DNA from: Pseudomonadota bacterium
GTDB lineage: Bacteria > Pseudomonadota > Gammaproteobacteria > Steroidobacterales > Steroidobacteraceae
Assembly (NCBI GenBank): GCA_021805865.1
Contig: JAJZDX010000001.1
Location: 87,578 to 151,577 of the forward strand
Reading direction: 5' to 3'
DNA length: 64,000 nucleotides
In this document: in pieces, positions 8,889-18,352 of the stretch
Position numbering within the stretch: position 1 is the stretch's first letter
Layout of the letters: every line of letters begins with the position of its first letter
Translations under genes and position numbers: made by a program
Notes under the pieces: model-generated
What the model was told of the DNA's origin: nothing
Seen by the model: the letters and a program-made list of their open reading frames with translations, nothing else
The model's database searches: none

Positions 8889-10505
8889 ATGACTGACATT
8901 CCTTGGTGGCGGGGAGCGGTGATCTATCAGATCTATCCGCGCAGCTTTCAAGACACCGACGGCGATGGCGTTGGCGATCTGCCCGGGATCATCCGCAGGC
9001 TCGGGTACGTCGCGAGCCTCGAGGTCGATGCGATATGGGTGTCGCCGTTCTTCAAGTCCCCCATGGCCGACTTCGGTTACGACGTGTCGGATTTCCGCGC
9101 CGTCGACCCGCTTTTCGGGAGCCTCGCGGACTTCGACCGGCTGGTCGCCGAGGCGCACCGCCTGGGCCTCAGGGTGATGATCGATCAGGTGATGAGCCAC
9201 ACCTCAGCGCAGCATCCCTGGTTCCTGGAAAGCCGCGAGAGCCGTGACAACCCGAAGGCCGACTGGTACGTCTGGGCCGACCCGCGTGATGACGGCTCGC
9301 CCCCCAACAACTGGCAGTCCATCTTCGGCGGACCGGCCTGGCGCTGGGAGTCGCGCCGGGAGCAGTACTATCTGCACAATTTTCTGGATTCCCAGCCGGA
9401 CCTCAACTTTCACAACCCGCAAGTGCCGCCGGCCATGTTGGAAAACCTTAAATTCTGGCTGGATCGCGGCATCGACGGGGTGCGGCTCGATGCGATCAAT
9501 TTCTGCTATCACGACCGCCTGTTACGCGACAATCCCGCCAAGCCCGAGAGCGAGCGCGCAGGGCGCGGCTTCAGCGCGGACAATCCCTACGCATATCAAT
9601 ACCATTGGTACAACAACACCCAGCCGGAGAATCTCGCCTTCGTCGAGCGGATTCGCCGGCTGCTCGACGCCTATCCCGGCACGGCAGCACTCGGGGAGAT
9701 CTCCTCGGAGGAGTCCCTCGCGACGATGGCGGAGTACGTCGGCGAGGGCCGGCTGCACATGGCGTACTCCTTCGAATTGCTGACCGAGCGGTTCAGCGCC
9801 GCCCACATCTGTGACACGGTGGAGGCTCTTGAGCGGCAAATGCCGCAGGGCTGGCCGTGCTGGACCATTTCCAACCACGATGTGGCCCGGGTTCTCAGCC
9901 GCTGGGGCGGGTCGAATGTCTCTCCCCGGCTCGCCACACTGCTCTCCGCCATGGTCTGCTCGCTGCGCGGCTCCGTGTGCGTCTATCAGGGCGAGGAGTT
10001 GGGCCTGCCGGAGGCGGACTTGCCGTTCGAGGCACTGAGGGACCCGTTCGGGATCGCGTTCTGGCCCAACTTCAAGGGGCGCGACGGCAGCCGCACCCCC
10101 ATGCCGTGGCGGGACAGTCCGGACGGGGGCTTCAGCACTGCCGCTCCCTGGCTGCCGATCCCCCCCGAGCATCTGCCGCGAGCCGTCTCCCGACAAGACC
10201 CCGACCCCGGCGCACCGCTCAACGGCTTCCGCCGGTTTCTGCGCTGGAGACACGAGCAGCCGGCGCTGCGCTGGGGCGAGATCCGCTTCCTCCCGATGCC
10301 GGAGCCGCTGCTCGCCTTCACGCGGTGCCTGGGCGGGCAGATCCGGCTGGCGGTGTTCAATCTCTCGGGCAAGGAGGAGCAAGCCCGGTTACCCGTCCTG
10401 GGCAAGGCCCACCCTCTGGAGGAGCACGGCCTGCCGGCGGCGCGGCTCGACGGTGAGACACTGCACCTGCCGGCATACGGCGCATTCTTCGCGAGCTTGG
10501 ACTGA
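8889..10505 (+). CDS. GH13 alpha-glucosidase (oligo-1,6-glucosidase/maltodextrin glucosidase type)
   Basis: A 538-residue cytoplasmic alpha-amylase-family enzyme without a signal peptide, expected to hydrolyse imported malto- or isomalto-oligosaccharides to glucose. The start region WWRGAVIYQIYPRSFQD is typical of alpha-glucosidases. The conserved GH13 regions are visible in order: DQVMSHTS (I), GVRLDAINF (II, nucleophile Asp), LGEISSE (III, acid/base Glu) and ISNHDVARV (IV). The ATG at 8889 was chosen because homologous enzymes begin here and GGGAAG lies upstream; in-frame ATGs at 8790 and 8865 would add a poorly conserved, basic extension and the first would start on top of an operator. It is divergent from the receptor and followed by the regulator gene. 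Confidence 0.92.
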   Translation: MTDIPWWRGAVIYQIYPRSFQDTDGDGVGDLPGIIRRLGYVASLEVDAIWVSPFFKSPMADFGYDVSDFRAVDPLFGSLADFDRLVAEAHRLGLRVMIDQVMSHTSAQHPWFLESRESRDNPKADWYVWADPRDDGSPPNNWQSIFGGPAWRWESRREQYYLHNFLDSQPDLNFHNPQVPPAMLENLKFWLDRGIDGVRLDAINFCYHDRLLRDNPAKPESERAGRGFSADNPYAYQYHWYNNTQPENLAFVERIRRLLDAYPGTAALGEISSEESLATMAEYVGEGRLHMAYSFELLTERFSAAHICDTVEALERQMPQGWPCWTISNHDVARVLSRWGGSNVSPRLATLLSAMVCSLRGSVCVYQGEELGLPEADLPFEALRDPFGIAFWPNFKGRDGSRTPMPWRDSPDGGFSTAAPWLPIPPEHLPRAVSRQDPDPGAPLNGFRRFLRWRHEQPALRWGEIRFLPMPEPLLAFTRCLGGQIRLAVFNLSGKEEQARLPVLGKAHPLEEHGLPAARLDGETLHLPAYGAFFASLD

Positions 10506-10724
10506 GCAGTAATAGCCACCATGGATCGCGTCCCGATGTGTGGCGTTGCGCATATGCAACATATCCGATTTTGGGCAACAGGATGGGATGACTTAGACTA
10601 ACCGCCACGATGAGCAAAGATTGGAGGGGGCGGCCCATGGACCATAGGCTTGCGCATGCGAGCCGGGCCGACGGCCGCGATTGCAGTGAGCGGCGCACCG
10701 AGAATTCGACCGGGGACGTCGCGC

Positions 10725-11777
10725 ATGCGTGACAGGCGCCGCAAAGCCAATTCCTGGGACATCGCCCACCTGGCCGGCGTTTCCCAGTCGACCGTCTCCC
10801 GCGCCCTGCGCGGCGATCCGATGGTCTCCGCCGCCACGCGGGAGCGCATCCTGGATGTGGCCCGCCAGCTCAATTACCACGTCGATAAGAATGCCTCCAG
10901 CCTGCGCCGGCAGCACACCGGTACCCTGGCGCTGCTTTTCTTCGAGGATCCCACGGCCGACGACTCGGCCATCAATCCGTTCTTCCACTCCATGCTGGGC
11001 TCGATCATCCGGGCCTGTTCCCGGCAGGGCTACGATCTTCTGGTCTCCTTCCAGGACCTGCTGCGCGACTGGCTGGCCGATTACGAGGACAGCCACAAGG
11101 CCGATGGCATCATCCTGCTCGGCTACGGCGACTATCTGGCATATCGCAACCGGCTGGAGGCTTTGATCGAGCATGGCGCGCACTTGGTGCGCTGGGGGCA
11201 GGTGCTGCCCGATCACCCCGGGGTGTCGATCGGCTGTGACAACCCGGCCGGCGGACGGCTGGCCGCCGAGCATCTGTTGCGTCTGGGCCGCAGACGCCTC
11301 GCGTTCATCGGCGAGGTCGCCCCGTCGGCGCCCGAAATGGAGGATCGCTACCGCGGCTATCGCGAAGCGCTGATCGAGGCCGGCCTGACGCCGGACCCGA
11401 GGCTGCAGGTGGCCGCGGTCTCGACCGAGTCCTCGGGGAGCGAGGGCTTGCGGACACTGCTTGCCCGCGGAGTACCGTTCGATGCCCTCTTCGGCGCCAG
11501 CGATCTCATTGCCATCGGCGCATTGAGCGCGCTCAGGGCTGCCGGCCGCCGCGTGCCCGAGGATGTGGCGGTGGTCGGGTTCGACGGCATTCCCATGGGA
11601 GCCGTCACTCGCCCCTCGCTCACCACAGTCGCGCAGGATACCAAGCGCGCCGGCGAGGCGCTGGTGGCAAGCCTGATCAATCAGATCGACGGACGCCCGG
11701 TGGAGAACATGATCCTGCCGCCCCGGCTGATGGTCCGTGAGTCCTGCGGCGGCGGCGCCACGATCGATCTCGTATGA
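10725..11777 (+). CDS. LacI-family transcriptional regulator
   Basis: A 350-residue regulator and the most likely reader of the ATACGTAT operators of this locus. The N-terminal helix-turn-helix and hinge are clear: SWDIAHLAGVSQSTVSRAL, then a LacI-type hinge through LDVARQLNYHVDKNASSLRR. The rest is a periplasmic-binding-protein-like sensor domain (RLAAEHLLRLGRRRLAFIGE, DALFGASDLIAIGAL, VAVVGFDGIPMG). The ATG at 10725 starts just before the HTH with GGGGA eight bases upstream; an in-frame ATG at 10650 would add 25 unconserved residues. It follows GH13 by about 220 bases that contain GTTGC-N6-GCAAC (10545-10560), a possible autoregulatory site. The effector is unknown, probably a maltooligosaccharide. 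Confidence 0.9.
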   Translation: MRDRRRKANSWDIAHLAGVSQSTVSRALRGDPMVSAATRERILDVARQLNYHVDKNASSLRRQHTGTLALLFFEDPTADDSAINPFFHSMLGSIIRACSRQGYDLLVSFQDLLRDWLADYEDSHKADGIILLGYGDYLAYRNRLEALIEHGAHLVRWGQVLPDHPGVSIGCDNPAGGRLAAEHLLRLGRRRLAFIGEVAPSAPEMEDRYRGYREALIEAGLTPDPRLQVAAVSTESSGSEGLRTLLARGVPFDALFGASDLIAIGALSALRAAGRRVPEDVAVVGFDGIPMGAVTRPSLTTVAQDTKRAGEALVASLINQIDGRPVENMILPPRLMVRESCGGGATIDLV

Positions 11778-11856
11778 AGCCCGGGTCGGACTGCTGCGCT
11801 CATCCCACCCTGGAACTCCCCCTCCGGCGGCGGACACTCGCCTGTGCCCATGGTGC

Positions 11857-12345
11857 ATGCTCATGACTCATACCTACCTGTTCGAGCCGGGAATATGGAC
11901 GGGCACCGGAACGTTCTGGAGGGAGGACGGGGAGCCGTTGCTGGCGCAGTGCCGGACGGAGGTGGCGCATCAGGGCGATTGCTGGCTGATCTGCGCCACG
12001 CTGAAAGTGCTGGGCGCACCGCCCGTGGAATTCCTCACCGCCTGCCAGATTGAGCCGCCCGGCCGAAAAAAAGGAGCGTGTCTGAAGTGGACGTCGGAAA
12101 ACGCCACGCTCGGCAAGCTGCAGGGAACGTACTCGGTGCTGGAAAGCTGCATCGTATCGGTCTACCGGTGCAGCGCTTCGGGCTACCACGGCGCCGAGCA
12201 CTACGGGCGGATCGACGCCGAGCACTATCGGGCCGCGGGGGTGCTGCTGCTCGAGGAGCGGCGCCTGTCCTCGTGGGAGCTGCTGCTCACACGCGAAAGA
12301 GCAGCTGCGTCGTCGGCAGATAGTGATCGACCAGCAGCGCCGTGA
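11857..12345 (+). CDS. Uncharacterised small protein, predicted beta-rich
   Basis: A 162-residue protein I do not recognise. It begins [20 protein letters not shown] and alternates short hydrophobic and polar stretches ([47 protein letters not shown]), consistent with an antiparallel beta-barrel of the calycin/FABP-like type; the GxWxGxGxF start is reminiscent of such folds. It has no signal peptide and five cysteines. ATG 11857 or 11863 are both possible; the frame extends further upstream but into the regulator gene. Its 3' end overlaps the convergent ctaB by 59 bases. It could be co-transcribed with the LacI gene, 80 bases upstream. Coding status is likely, function unknown. Confidence 0.55.
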   Translation: MLMTHTYLFEPGIWTGTGTFWREDGEPLLAQCRTEVAHQGDCWLICATLKVLGAPPVEFLTACQIEPPGRKKGACLKWTSENATLGKLQGTYSVLESCIVSVYRCSASGYHGAEHYGRIDAEHYRAAGVLLLEERRLSSWELLLTRERAAASSADSDRPAAP

Positions 12346-13204
12346 ACAGCCACATCAGGTAGCTGATCGAGTAGCGGAACAGGCGCATCGGCAGCTGCGG
12401 CCGGGGTCTGAGCTTGAGCCGGACGGCGTAATAGAGAAAGCGCGCGTCGAGCACGAGCACGCAGGCGAGGTAGATGAGGCCGCTCATGCCGGTGATGAAC
12501 GGCAGCAGCGTCACCAGCACCAGCAGCACTGAATACAACAATATCTGCAGGCGCGTGTGCTCCACACCGTGCGTGACCGGCAGCATCGGAATCCGGGCGC
12601 GGGCGTACTCGTCCTTGCGCGCGATGGCGAGCGCCCAGAAATGCGGCGGCGTCCACACGAAGATGATGAGAAAGAGCAGCAGCGCGTGCGGATCGACGGT
12701 GTTGGTCACCGCCGCCCAGCCGAGCACCGGCGGTGCCGCACCCGCCGCTCCGCCGATCACGATGTTCTGCGGGGTGGCGCGCTTGAGCCAGGCGGTGTAG
12801 ATGACCGCATAGCCGATGAGCGACATGAAAGTCAGCATCGCCGTCAGCGGATTGACCAGGAACGACAGAATCATCATGGCCAGCACGCCGAGCACCGCGG
12901 CGAACAGCAGCGCATTGCGCTCCGTGAGCTGCCCTCTGGGCAGCGGCCGCGAGCGCGTGCGCGTCATCTGCTCATCGATGCGCCGGTCGAGGACGTGATT
13001 GATGGCCGCCGCGCACGCCGCGGCGAGGCCGATGCCGAGCGTGCCGAACAGCGCGGCGCGCAGCGGCGGCCAGCCGGGGCTTGCGAGCAGCGTGCCGACA
13101 AGCGCAGTGAACGTGATGAGCGCGCAGATCCGCGGCTTGGTGAGCTCCAGATATCGACGCCAGAACGTGGGTCCGGCGGCCGCCAATTGCGATATCGTCT
13201 GCAC
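12287..13204 (-). CDS. ctaB: Protoheme IX farnesyltransferase (heme O synthase)
   Basis: A 305-residue integral membrane UbiA-superfamily prenyltransferase that attaches farnesyl to heme B, giving heme O for the aa3 oxidase. The N-terminal [19 protein letters not shown] and the Mg/prenyl-diphosphate motif NHVLDRRID are visible, followed by [11 protein letters not shown] typical of CyoE/CtaB. Several transmembrane helices follow (LALFGSL-like segments, [19 protein letters not shown]). It lies 16 bases downstream of ctaA on the same strand and completes the heme O to heme A pathway beside the oxidase subunits. Its last 59 bases overlap the convergent gene of unknown function. Confidence 0.95.
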   Translation of the reverse strand: MQTISQLAAAGPTFWRRYLELTKPRICALITFTALVGTLLASPGWPPLRAALFGTLGIGLAAACAAAINHVLDRRIDEQMTRTRSRPLPRGQLTERNALLFAAVLGVLAMMILSFLVNPLTAMLTFMSLIGYAVIYTAWLKRATPQNIVIGGAAGAAPPVLGWAAVTNTVDPHALLLFLIIFVWTPPHFWALAIARKDEYARARIPMLPVTHGVEHTRLQILLYSVLLVLVTLLPFITGMSGLIYLACVLVLDARFLYYAVRLKLRPRPQLPMRLFRYSISYLMWLFTALLVDHYLPTTQLLFRV

Positions 13205-13220
13205 TAGACTCGTCCCGCCC

Positions 13221-14333
13221 TTACGTCCGCGCGGCGCGCAGCGAGCGCAACTTGTACACGAGCGCGAGCGCCGCCATCAGCAGCAGCGCCGCCCCGGCGG
13301 TATGCGCCGTGGTGAGCCCCAGTGGGAAGGACTTCAGCACCATGAAAATCCCGATGGCGAGCTGCAGGATGAGAGCCGCCAGCACCGCATAGGCATACGC
13401 GCACGCCTCGAGCAGCGCCCGCCGGCGGATGACATACACCGATGCCGCCCCCAATGCCACAGTCACCGCGAGCGCCCCCAGGCGGTGCGCCAGTTGGATC
13501 GCCACGCGAGCCGCGCTCGGGAGGATGCCGCCCTGGAAATCGGCCGAGATGCCCCGCCACAGCACAAAGGCCTGGCGAAAGTCGGCATGGGGCCACCATG
13601 CGCCGTTGCAGGTGGGAAAATCCGGGCAGGCGTACGCGGCGTAATTGGCGCTGGTCCAGGCCCCGAGAAAGAACTGAACGCCGAGCACAATGAGGCCCAG
13701 AACGGACAGCCGGTATGCCAGGCGCAGCGCTTCGGCCGCCGCGGGCGAGTCGCGCAGCGACGCTCGACCACGCGGGCTGCGTGCACCGGAGGCGTCGCCG
13801 GCCGGGATGGCCGGTGGACTTTTCCCGCCACCGTCCGCGGCGCCGGAGCGCTGCAGCGTCAGCCACATCCACCACAACAGCGCGAGCGTGATCATCCCGA
13901 AGATCAGGTGCGCCGTCACGATGAGCGGATTCAGCAGCCAGGTCACGGTGAGCATGCCGAGCAGGACCTGCGCGATCACGGTGGCGAACAGCGCCACTGC
14001 ATAGCCCCTTGCGACGATCCGTCCCCGCGAGGCGATGGCCAGCGCCGTGATCACGAGGATGACGAGGCCCAGCACGCCCGCCGCATACCGGTGAATCATC
14101 TCGTGCCAGGCCCGCTCGACACCGAGTGGACGGCCCGGGAAGCGGGCCTGGGCGGCCGGGCTGTCCGCCGCGCCCAGGGGCGTGAGGTGCCCGTGGCACT
14201 GCGGCCAGTCCGGGCAGCGGATGCCCGCATTCGTCAATCGGGTGAATGCGCCGAGGAGAATGACGACGACGCACAGCAGCACCCCGGCGAGCGACAGGGC
14301 TCGAAGCCAGCGTTCGATGGCTGCGGGGATCAA
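13221..14333 (-). CDS. ctaA: Heme A synthase (COX15/CtaA)
   Basis: A 370-residue eight-helix membrane protein that oxidises heme O to heme A for cytochrome c oxidase. The N-terminal helix is followed by [21 protein letters not shown], with the conserved heme-ligand region in [15 protein letters not shown] second half-repeat contains [14 protein letters not shown] and [15 protein letters not shown], as expected for the internally duplicated family. A longer than usual, glycine/serine-rich cytoplasmic loop (about residues 170-205) joins the halves. It precedes ctaB in the same minus-strand operon and follows the SURF1 gene. Confidence 0.95.
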   Translation of the reverse strand: MIPAAIERWLRALSLAGVLLCVVVILLGAFTRLTNAGIRCPDWPQCHGHLTPLGAADSPAAQARFPGRPLGVERAWHEMIHRYAAGVLGLVILVITALAIASRGRIVARGYAVALFATVIAQVLLGMLTVTWLLNPLIVTAHLIFGMITLALLWWMWLTLQRSGAADGGGKSPPAIPAGDASGARSPRGRASLRDSPAAAEALRLAYRLSVLGLIVLGVQFFLGAWTSANYAAYACPDFPTCNGAWWPHADFRQAFVLWRGISADFQGGILPSAARVAIQLAHRLGALAVTVALGAASVYVIRRRALLEACAYAYAVLAALILQLAIGIFMVLKSFPLGLTTAHTAGAALLLMAALALVYKLRSLRAART

Positions 14334-14560
14334 CGTTCAGCTCCGACATCGGCAGAAATACGGATAGACGGGGTCCAGGGTGCGTGATCCTAGCATTGGA
14401 GAGGCCCTGGGGGCCTGTCCGGCTCATGACCGCCGTCGCGGGGGCGGCCCAGACCCTCAAACCTCGCTCCCGGCGATTTTTTCCCGTGGCCATTTGCGGC
14501 GCATGGTAAGCGCCTGGTACCGGACAGGATTGCTGAAAAGTGCCGCCATGAGGCGGCCGC

Positions 14561-15295
14561 TCAGGACGGCACCCGCTTCAGGCCCAGCGCGCCCCAGATG
14601 ACCAGCGCCGCCGCGGCGAACGCCCACCATTGGATGGCGTACCCCCAGTTCTCCAGGGCCGGCATGCCCGGAAGACGCCAGTCCCGCTCATAGCCATTGG
14701 GCGCGGCGGGATCGAGCAGCAGGATGCGTGGGTCCACCGGGCGGCCAAGGGAGGCGCTGAGCTCCGCCACCGTGGGAAAGCTGGTCACCTTGGGCCACTG
14801 GTTGCCGGAAGGCGGGGGTGCGCGCCCGAATGAAAGCCCCGGCGCCGGCAGGCGCCCCACCCGTCCGGTCACGCTCACCGAACCGCTGCTCTTGAGCGAG
14901 ACGCCGGGCAGGCGGGCGCGGTTTCCCGTGAATGGCACCCATCCCCGGTCGATGAGTACGGTGTCTCCGTGGGCACGGCGCAGGGGGGTGAGCACCTGGT
15001 AGCCGTCCTGGCCTCGGTGGATGCTATTGTCGAGCAGGAACTGATGTGCGCCATCATAGCTTCCGGTGAGGCTGACGCGCTGATAGAGAGGCACTTGTGT
15101 CAGCGGCACCCACGCCAGCGCCACCACCTGATCGGCGCCACGCTGAAAGCGCTCGAACTCGACCTCACGGGCATCTCCCACCCGCCACTGCCAGCGGCCG
15201 AGAGCGACAAAGACGGCCGCGAGCACGAACATCAAGCTCGTCAGGGCGATGGAAGGCGCGAACACGCGGCCCCCGAGTCTCAACCGAAAAGCCAT
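14561..15295 (-). CDS. SURF1-family cytochrome oxidase assembly protein
   Basis: A 244-residue membrane protein with one N-terminal helix (ALTSLMFVLAAVFVALGRWQ) and one C-terminal helix (YAIQWWAFAAAALVIWGALG) around a periplasmic domain, the SURF1 topology. Family landmarks are LGRWQ near the first helix, DRGWVPF in the middle and NWGYAIQWW at the end. SURF1 proteins help deliver or stabilise heme A during assembly of subunit I. The gene lies between ctaE and ctaA, divergent from the small DUF2909 gene 30 bases away, so it probably has its own promoter in that gap. Confidence 0.92.
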   Translation of the reverse strand: MAFRLRLGGRVFAPSIALTSLMFVLAAVFVALGRWQWRVGDAREVEFERFQRGADQVVALAWVPLTQVPLYQRVSLTGSYDGAHQFLLDNSIHRGQDGYQVLTPLRRAHGDTVLIDRGWVPFTGNRARLPGVSLKSSGSVSVTGRVGRLPAPGLSFGRAPPPSGNQWPKVTSFPTVAELSASLGRPVDPRILLLDPAAPNGYERDWRLPGMPALENWGYAIQWWAFAAAALVIWGALGLKRVPS

Positions 15296-15325
15296 GCTGC
15301 TGATTTAACGCGGTACAATCGGGCG

Positions 15326-15550
15326 ATGCCACCCTTGTTCCGGCTGCTGATCATTGTTGCGCTCGCCGCCATCATCGCGAGCCTGGGCTCGGCACTGTTT
15401 CACCTCTCGCGCGGCACCGGCGAGGAGGACTCGCGCAAGATGGCTCGCGCGCTGACGATCCGCATCGCACTGTCATTGGGGCTGTTCGCGCTGCTCATGA
15501 TCGCCTGGTACGCGGGGCTGATCGCGCCGCAAGCCGTCATACCGCACTGA
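15326..15550 (+). CDS. Twin-transmembrane protein, DUF2909 family
   Basis: A 74-residue protein with two helices (LFRLLIIVALAAIIASLGSAL and IALSLGLFALLMIAWYAGLI) around a short charged loop (SRGTGEEDSRKMARALTIRI). This matches the small DUF2909 twin-TM proteins found beside ctaE/SURF1 in gammaproteobacteria. It is presumed to be an accessory of cytochrome oxidase biogenesis, but its function is unproven. The orientation is notable: it lies on the plus strand while every oxidase gene around it is on the minus strand, so it is divergent from SURF1 and convergent with ctaE. Confidence 0.85.
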   Translation: MPPLFRLLIIVALAAIIASLGSALFHLSRGTGEEDSRKMARALTIRIALSLGLFALLMIAWYAGLIAPQAVIPH

Positions 15551-15611
15551 TCGAATCAATCAGCTGCGCGGCGCACCGGGGAAGCGGCCGATCAACTCCG
15601 CACATGAGTCC

Positions 15612-16490
15612 TCAAAGCCAATAGACGAAAATAAACAGACAAAGCCACACGACGTCGACGAAGTGCCAGTACCAGGCGACCGCCTCGAAGGCGAAGTGGC
15701 GCTCCGGCGTGAAATGCCCGCGCATCACGCGCAGCCAGATCACCACCAGCATGATCGCTCCGATGGTCACATGCAGACCGTGGAAGCCGGTGAGCATGAA
15801 GAACGTCGTGCCGTAGATCCCGGTCGTCAGCTTCAGGTTCATGCGGGTGTAGGCCCCGATGTACTCGTGGGCCTGCAGCGCGACGAAGGTGAATCCCAGG
15901 AGAAACGTCAAGGCGAGGAACACCTTCAGCCGGCCGCGCTTGCCGCTGCGCAGCGCATGATGAGCGATGGTGATGGTGAGGCCGCTCGTCAGCAGGATCA
16001 GGGTGTTCAGCGCGGCGATGCCCGTCGGGCTCATCGCCTCGAAGTGCTCACCGCCGAGGTGCCCCGGTCCGTTGGTCGGCCATGTTGCCTCGTAATGCGG
16101 CCAAAGCAGGAAGTTGGTGAGCGCCTTGACGCCCTGTCCGCCCAGCCATGGCACCGCGAACATGCGCGCGTAGAACAGCGCGCCGAAGAAAGCGGCGAAG
16201 AACATCACCTCGGAGAAAATGAACCACATCATCGCCAGGCGGAACGAGCGGTCCACCCGCAGGTTGTAAACCCCCTTCTGGTTCTCGCCTATGACCGTGG
16301 CGAACCAGCCGATGAACAGGAATATCAGCAGCAGCGGCCCCGGCAGCAGCGACCACGCCGACGTCACCCCGTCGAGGAACAGCACCGCTCCCAGCATCAG
16401 GCAAAACAGCGCCAGGGCGGCGACGATCGGCCAGGGACTGCCGTGGGGCACGTAGTAGTTGCTGTCGGCGTGTGCGTGTGCGTCTGTCAT
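15612..16490 (-). CDS. ctaE: Cytochrome c oxidase subunit III
   Basis: A 292-residue seven-helix subunit III of the aa3-type oxidase. It begins with YYVPHGSPWPIVAALALFCL and contains EVMFFAAFFGALFYAR (the conserved carboxylate helix), ITIAHHALRSGKR, LTFLLGFTFVALQAHEY, GFHGLHVTIGAIMLVVIWLR and the terminal WYWHFVDVVWLCLFIFVYW. These are all diagnostic of CtaE. It lies downstream of ctaD with a 50-residue membrane protein gene between them; the usual ctaG/cox11 is absent from that position. Confidence 0.97.
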   Translation of the reverse strand: MTDAHAHADSNYYVPHGSPWPIVAALALFCLMLGAVLFLDGVTSAWSLLPGPLLLIFLFIGWFATVIGENQKGVYNLRVDRSFRLAMMWFIFSEVMFFAAFFGALFYARMFAVPWLGGQGVKALTNFLLWPHYEATWPTNGPGHLGGEHFEAMSPTGIAALNTLILLTSGLTITIAHHALRSGKRGRLKVFLALTFLLGFTFVALQAHEYIGAYTRMNLKLTTGIYGTTFFMLTGFHGLHVTIGAIMLVVIWLRVMRGHFTPERHFAFEAVAWYWHFVDVVWLCLFIFVYWL

Positions 16491-16524
16491 AGGGCGCCTT
16501 TCGTGGCCGTGTCCGCCAGGTCGT

Positions 16525-16677
16525 TCACCGGTGCATCCGGATCGTCATGTAGATCATGTAGCCGAAATAGATCCCGAGCACGATGAGCCAGACGACCCAG
16601 GCGGTGCGCCGGATTCCTCGGCGCTGCTCGGCGGAGACCCCCCGGGGCGTCTGCCGCGGGGAAGGTATCGAGCTCAT
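16525..16677 (-). CDS. Small single-helix membrane protein in the oxidase operon
   Basis: A 50-residue protein with a basic N-terminus (SPRQTPRGVSAEQRRGIRR) and one helix (TAWVVWLIVLGIYFGYMIYM). It starts at ATG 16677 with GAGGGG nine bases upstream, 12 bases after ctaD, and ends 34 bases before ctaE, so it is almost certainly translated as part of the operon. The topology recalls the N-terminal anchor of CtaG/Cox11 or small oxidase-associated peptides, but there is no copper-binding domain. Function unknown; a structural or assembly role in the oxidase is the simplest reading. Confidence 0.7.
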   Translation of the reverse strand: MSSIPSPRQTPRGVSAEQRRGIRRTAWVVWLIVLGIYFGYMIYMTIRMHR

Positions 16678-16689
16678 GCGCGCGGCCCC

Positions 16690-18294
16690 TCAGTGCTCGG
16701 CACCGTGTGCGAGCATCGCCTCCGACGGTGGGCTCTGCCAGGAGTGATACGGCGCCGGCGAAGGCAGCTCCCACTCCAGGCCGCGGGCGCCGTCCCAGGG
16801 CCTCGCCTCGGCCGGCTTGCCGGCGCGGACGCACCTCCAGATGATGTATGGGAACAGCAGCTGCGAGGCGCCGAACACGAATCCGCCGATGGAGGAGACC
16901 ATGTTCCAGTCGGTGAACTGCGGAGCGTAGTCGGCGATGCGGCGCGGCATACCGGCGAGGCCGAGGAAGTGCTGCGGGAAGAACAGCACGTTCACGGAGA
17001 TGACCGACAGCCAGAAGTGCCATTTCGCGAGCCGCATGTCGTACATCCGCCCGCTCCACTTGGGCAGCCAGTAGTAGATCGCCCCTATGATGGCGAACAC
17101 CGCTCCCGGCACCAGCACGTAATGGAAGTGCGCGACCACGAAGTAGGTACCGTGGTACTGGTAGTCGGACGGCACCAAGGCGAGCATCAGGCCCGAGAAG
17201 CCGCCGATGGTGAACAGGAACAGGAACGCCACCGCGAACAGCATCGGGGGCTCGAACGACAGCGAGCCTCTCCACATGGTCGCCGTCCAGTTGAACACCT
17301 TCACGCCCGTCGGCACCGCGATCAGCATGGTCGAGAGCATGAAGAACAGCTGCGCGGCCACCGGCATCCCCACGGTGAACATGTGGTGGCCCCAGACGAT
17401 GAACGACAGGAAGGCGATGGAAGCGGTGGCGTACACCATGGCCTCGTAGCCGAACAGGGGCTTGCGCGAGAAAGCGGGGATGATCTCGGAGATCACGCCG
17501 AAGGCGGGCAGGATGAGGATGTAGACCTCCGGATGGCCGAAGAACCAGAAGATGTGCATGAACATCACCGGGTCGCCGCCGCCGGCCGCATTGAAGAAGC
17601 TGGTGCCGAAGAAATGATCGGTGAGCAGCATGGTCACCGCGCCGGCGAGCACCGGCATGACCGCGATCAGCAGGTAGGCGGTGATCAGCCACGCCCACAC
17701 GAACAGCGGCATGCGCAGCAGGGTCATTCCCGGGGCGCGCAGGTTCATGATGGTCACGATGATGTTGATCGCGCCCAGGATCGAGGAGATGCCGAGCAGG
17801 TGGATGGCGAATATCACCATCGGGAAGGAAGCTCCGAACTGCTCCATCAGCGGCGGATACATGGTCCAGCCGCCGGCCGGGGCGCCGCCCGGCACGAAGA
17901 ACGAGCTCACGAGCAGCGCGCCGGCGAACGGCAGGATCCAGAAGCTCAGATTGTTCAGGCGCGGCAGCGCCATGTCCGGGGCGCCGATCTGCATCGGGAT
18001 CATCCAGTTGGCGAGACCCACCCACGCCGGCATCACCGCGCCGAAGATCATCAGCAGCGCGTGCATGGTCACCAGGGAGTTGTACACCCCGGGGTCGAAC
18101 AGCTCCATCCCGGACTTGAACAGCTGCGCCCGGATGGCCATGGCCGCCGCGCCGCCGAGGAAGAACATGACCCCGGAGAAGATCAGGTACATCGTGCCGA
18201 TGTCCTTGTGGTTGGTGGCGAACACCCAGCGCCGCCAGCCGTGCGGTTTGTGCTCGTGATCTGCGTGGGCGGTGCTCTCGTACGGCTGGTCCAT
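16690..18294 (-). CDS. ctaD: Cytochrome c oxidase subunit I
   Basis: A 534-residue heme-copper oxidase subunit I, the catalytic core of proton-pumping oxygen reduction. It begins GWRRWVFATNHKDIGTMYL. Visible active-site features include WGHHMFTVG (the Cu-B histidine pair), HPEVYILILPAFG (Cu-B His and the cross-linked Tyr), and VAHFHYVLVPGAVFAIIGAI with the heme a3 and heme a histidines. The presence of HPEVYI marks an A-type (mitochondrial-like) oxidase. ATG 18294 was chosen because GAGAGG lies eight bases upstream; the frame extends to 18390 without a better start. It follows ctaC by about 58 bases. Confidence 0.97.
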   Translation of the reverse strand: MDQPYESTAHADHEHKPHGWRRWVFATNHKDIGTMYLIFSGVMFFLGGAAAMAIRAQLFKSGMELFDPGVYNSLVTMHALLMIFGAVMPAWVGLANWMIPMQIGAPDMALPRLNNLSFWILPFAGALLVSSFFVPGGAPAGGWTMYPPLMEQFGASFPMVIFAIHLLGISSILGAINIIVTIMNLRAPGMTLLRMPLFVWAWLITAYLLIAVMPVLAGAVTMLLTDHFFGTSFFNAAGGGDPVMFMHIFWFFGHPEVYILILPAFGVISEIIPAFSRKPLFGYEAMVYATASIAFLSFIVWGHHMFTVGMPVAAQLFFMLSTMLIAVPTGVKVFNWTATMWRGSLSFEPPMLFAVAFLFLFTIGGFSGLMLALVPSDYQYHGTYFVVAHFHYVLVPGAVFAIIGAIYYWLPKWSGRMYDMRLAKWHFWLSVISVNVLFFPQHFLGLAGMPRRIADYAPQFTDWNMVSSIGGFVFGASQLLFPYIIWRCVRAGKPAEARPWDGARGLEWELPSPAPYHSWQSPPSEAMLAHGAEH

Positions 18295-18352
18295 GGGACG
18301 ACCTCTCGAGGACTGTTGGGCTTTGACGGCTATGGAACTTGGGGAAGCGACC

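Noticed and set aside
10545..10560. GTTGC-N6-GCAAC before the LacI gene as a fifth regulon operator
   Set aside because: It lacks the ATACGTAT core and central CG shared by the four other sites. At most a separate autoregulatory site, so noted only in the LacI entry.
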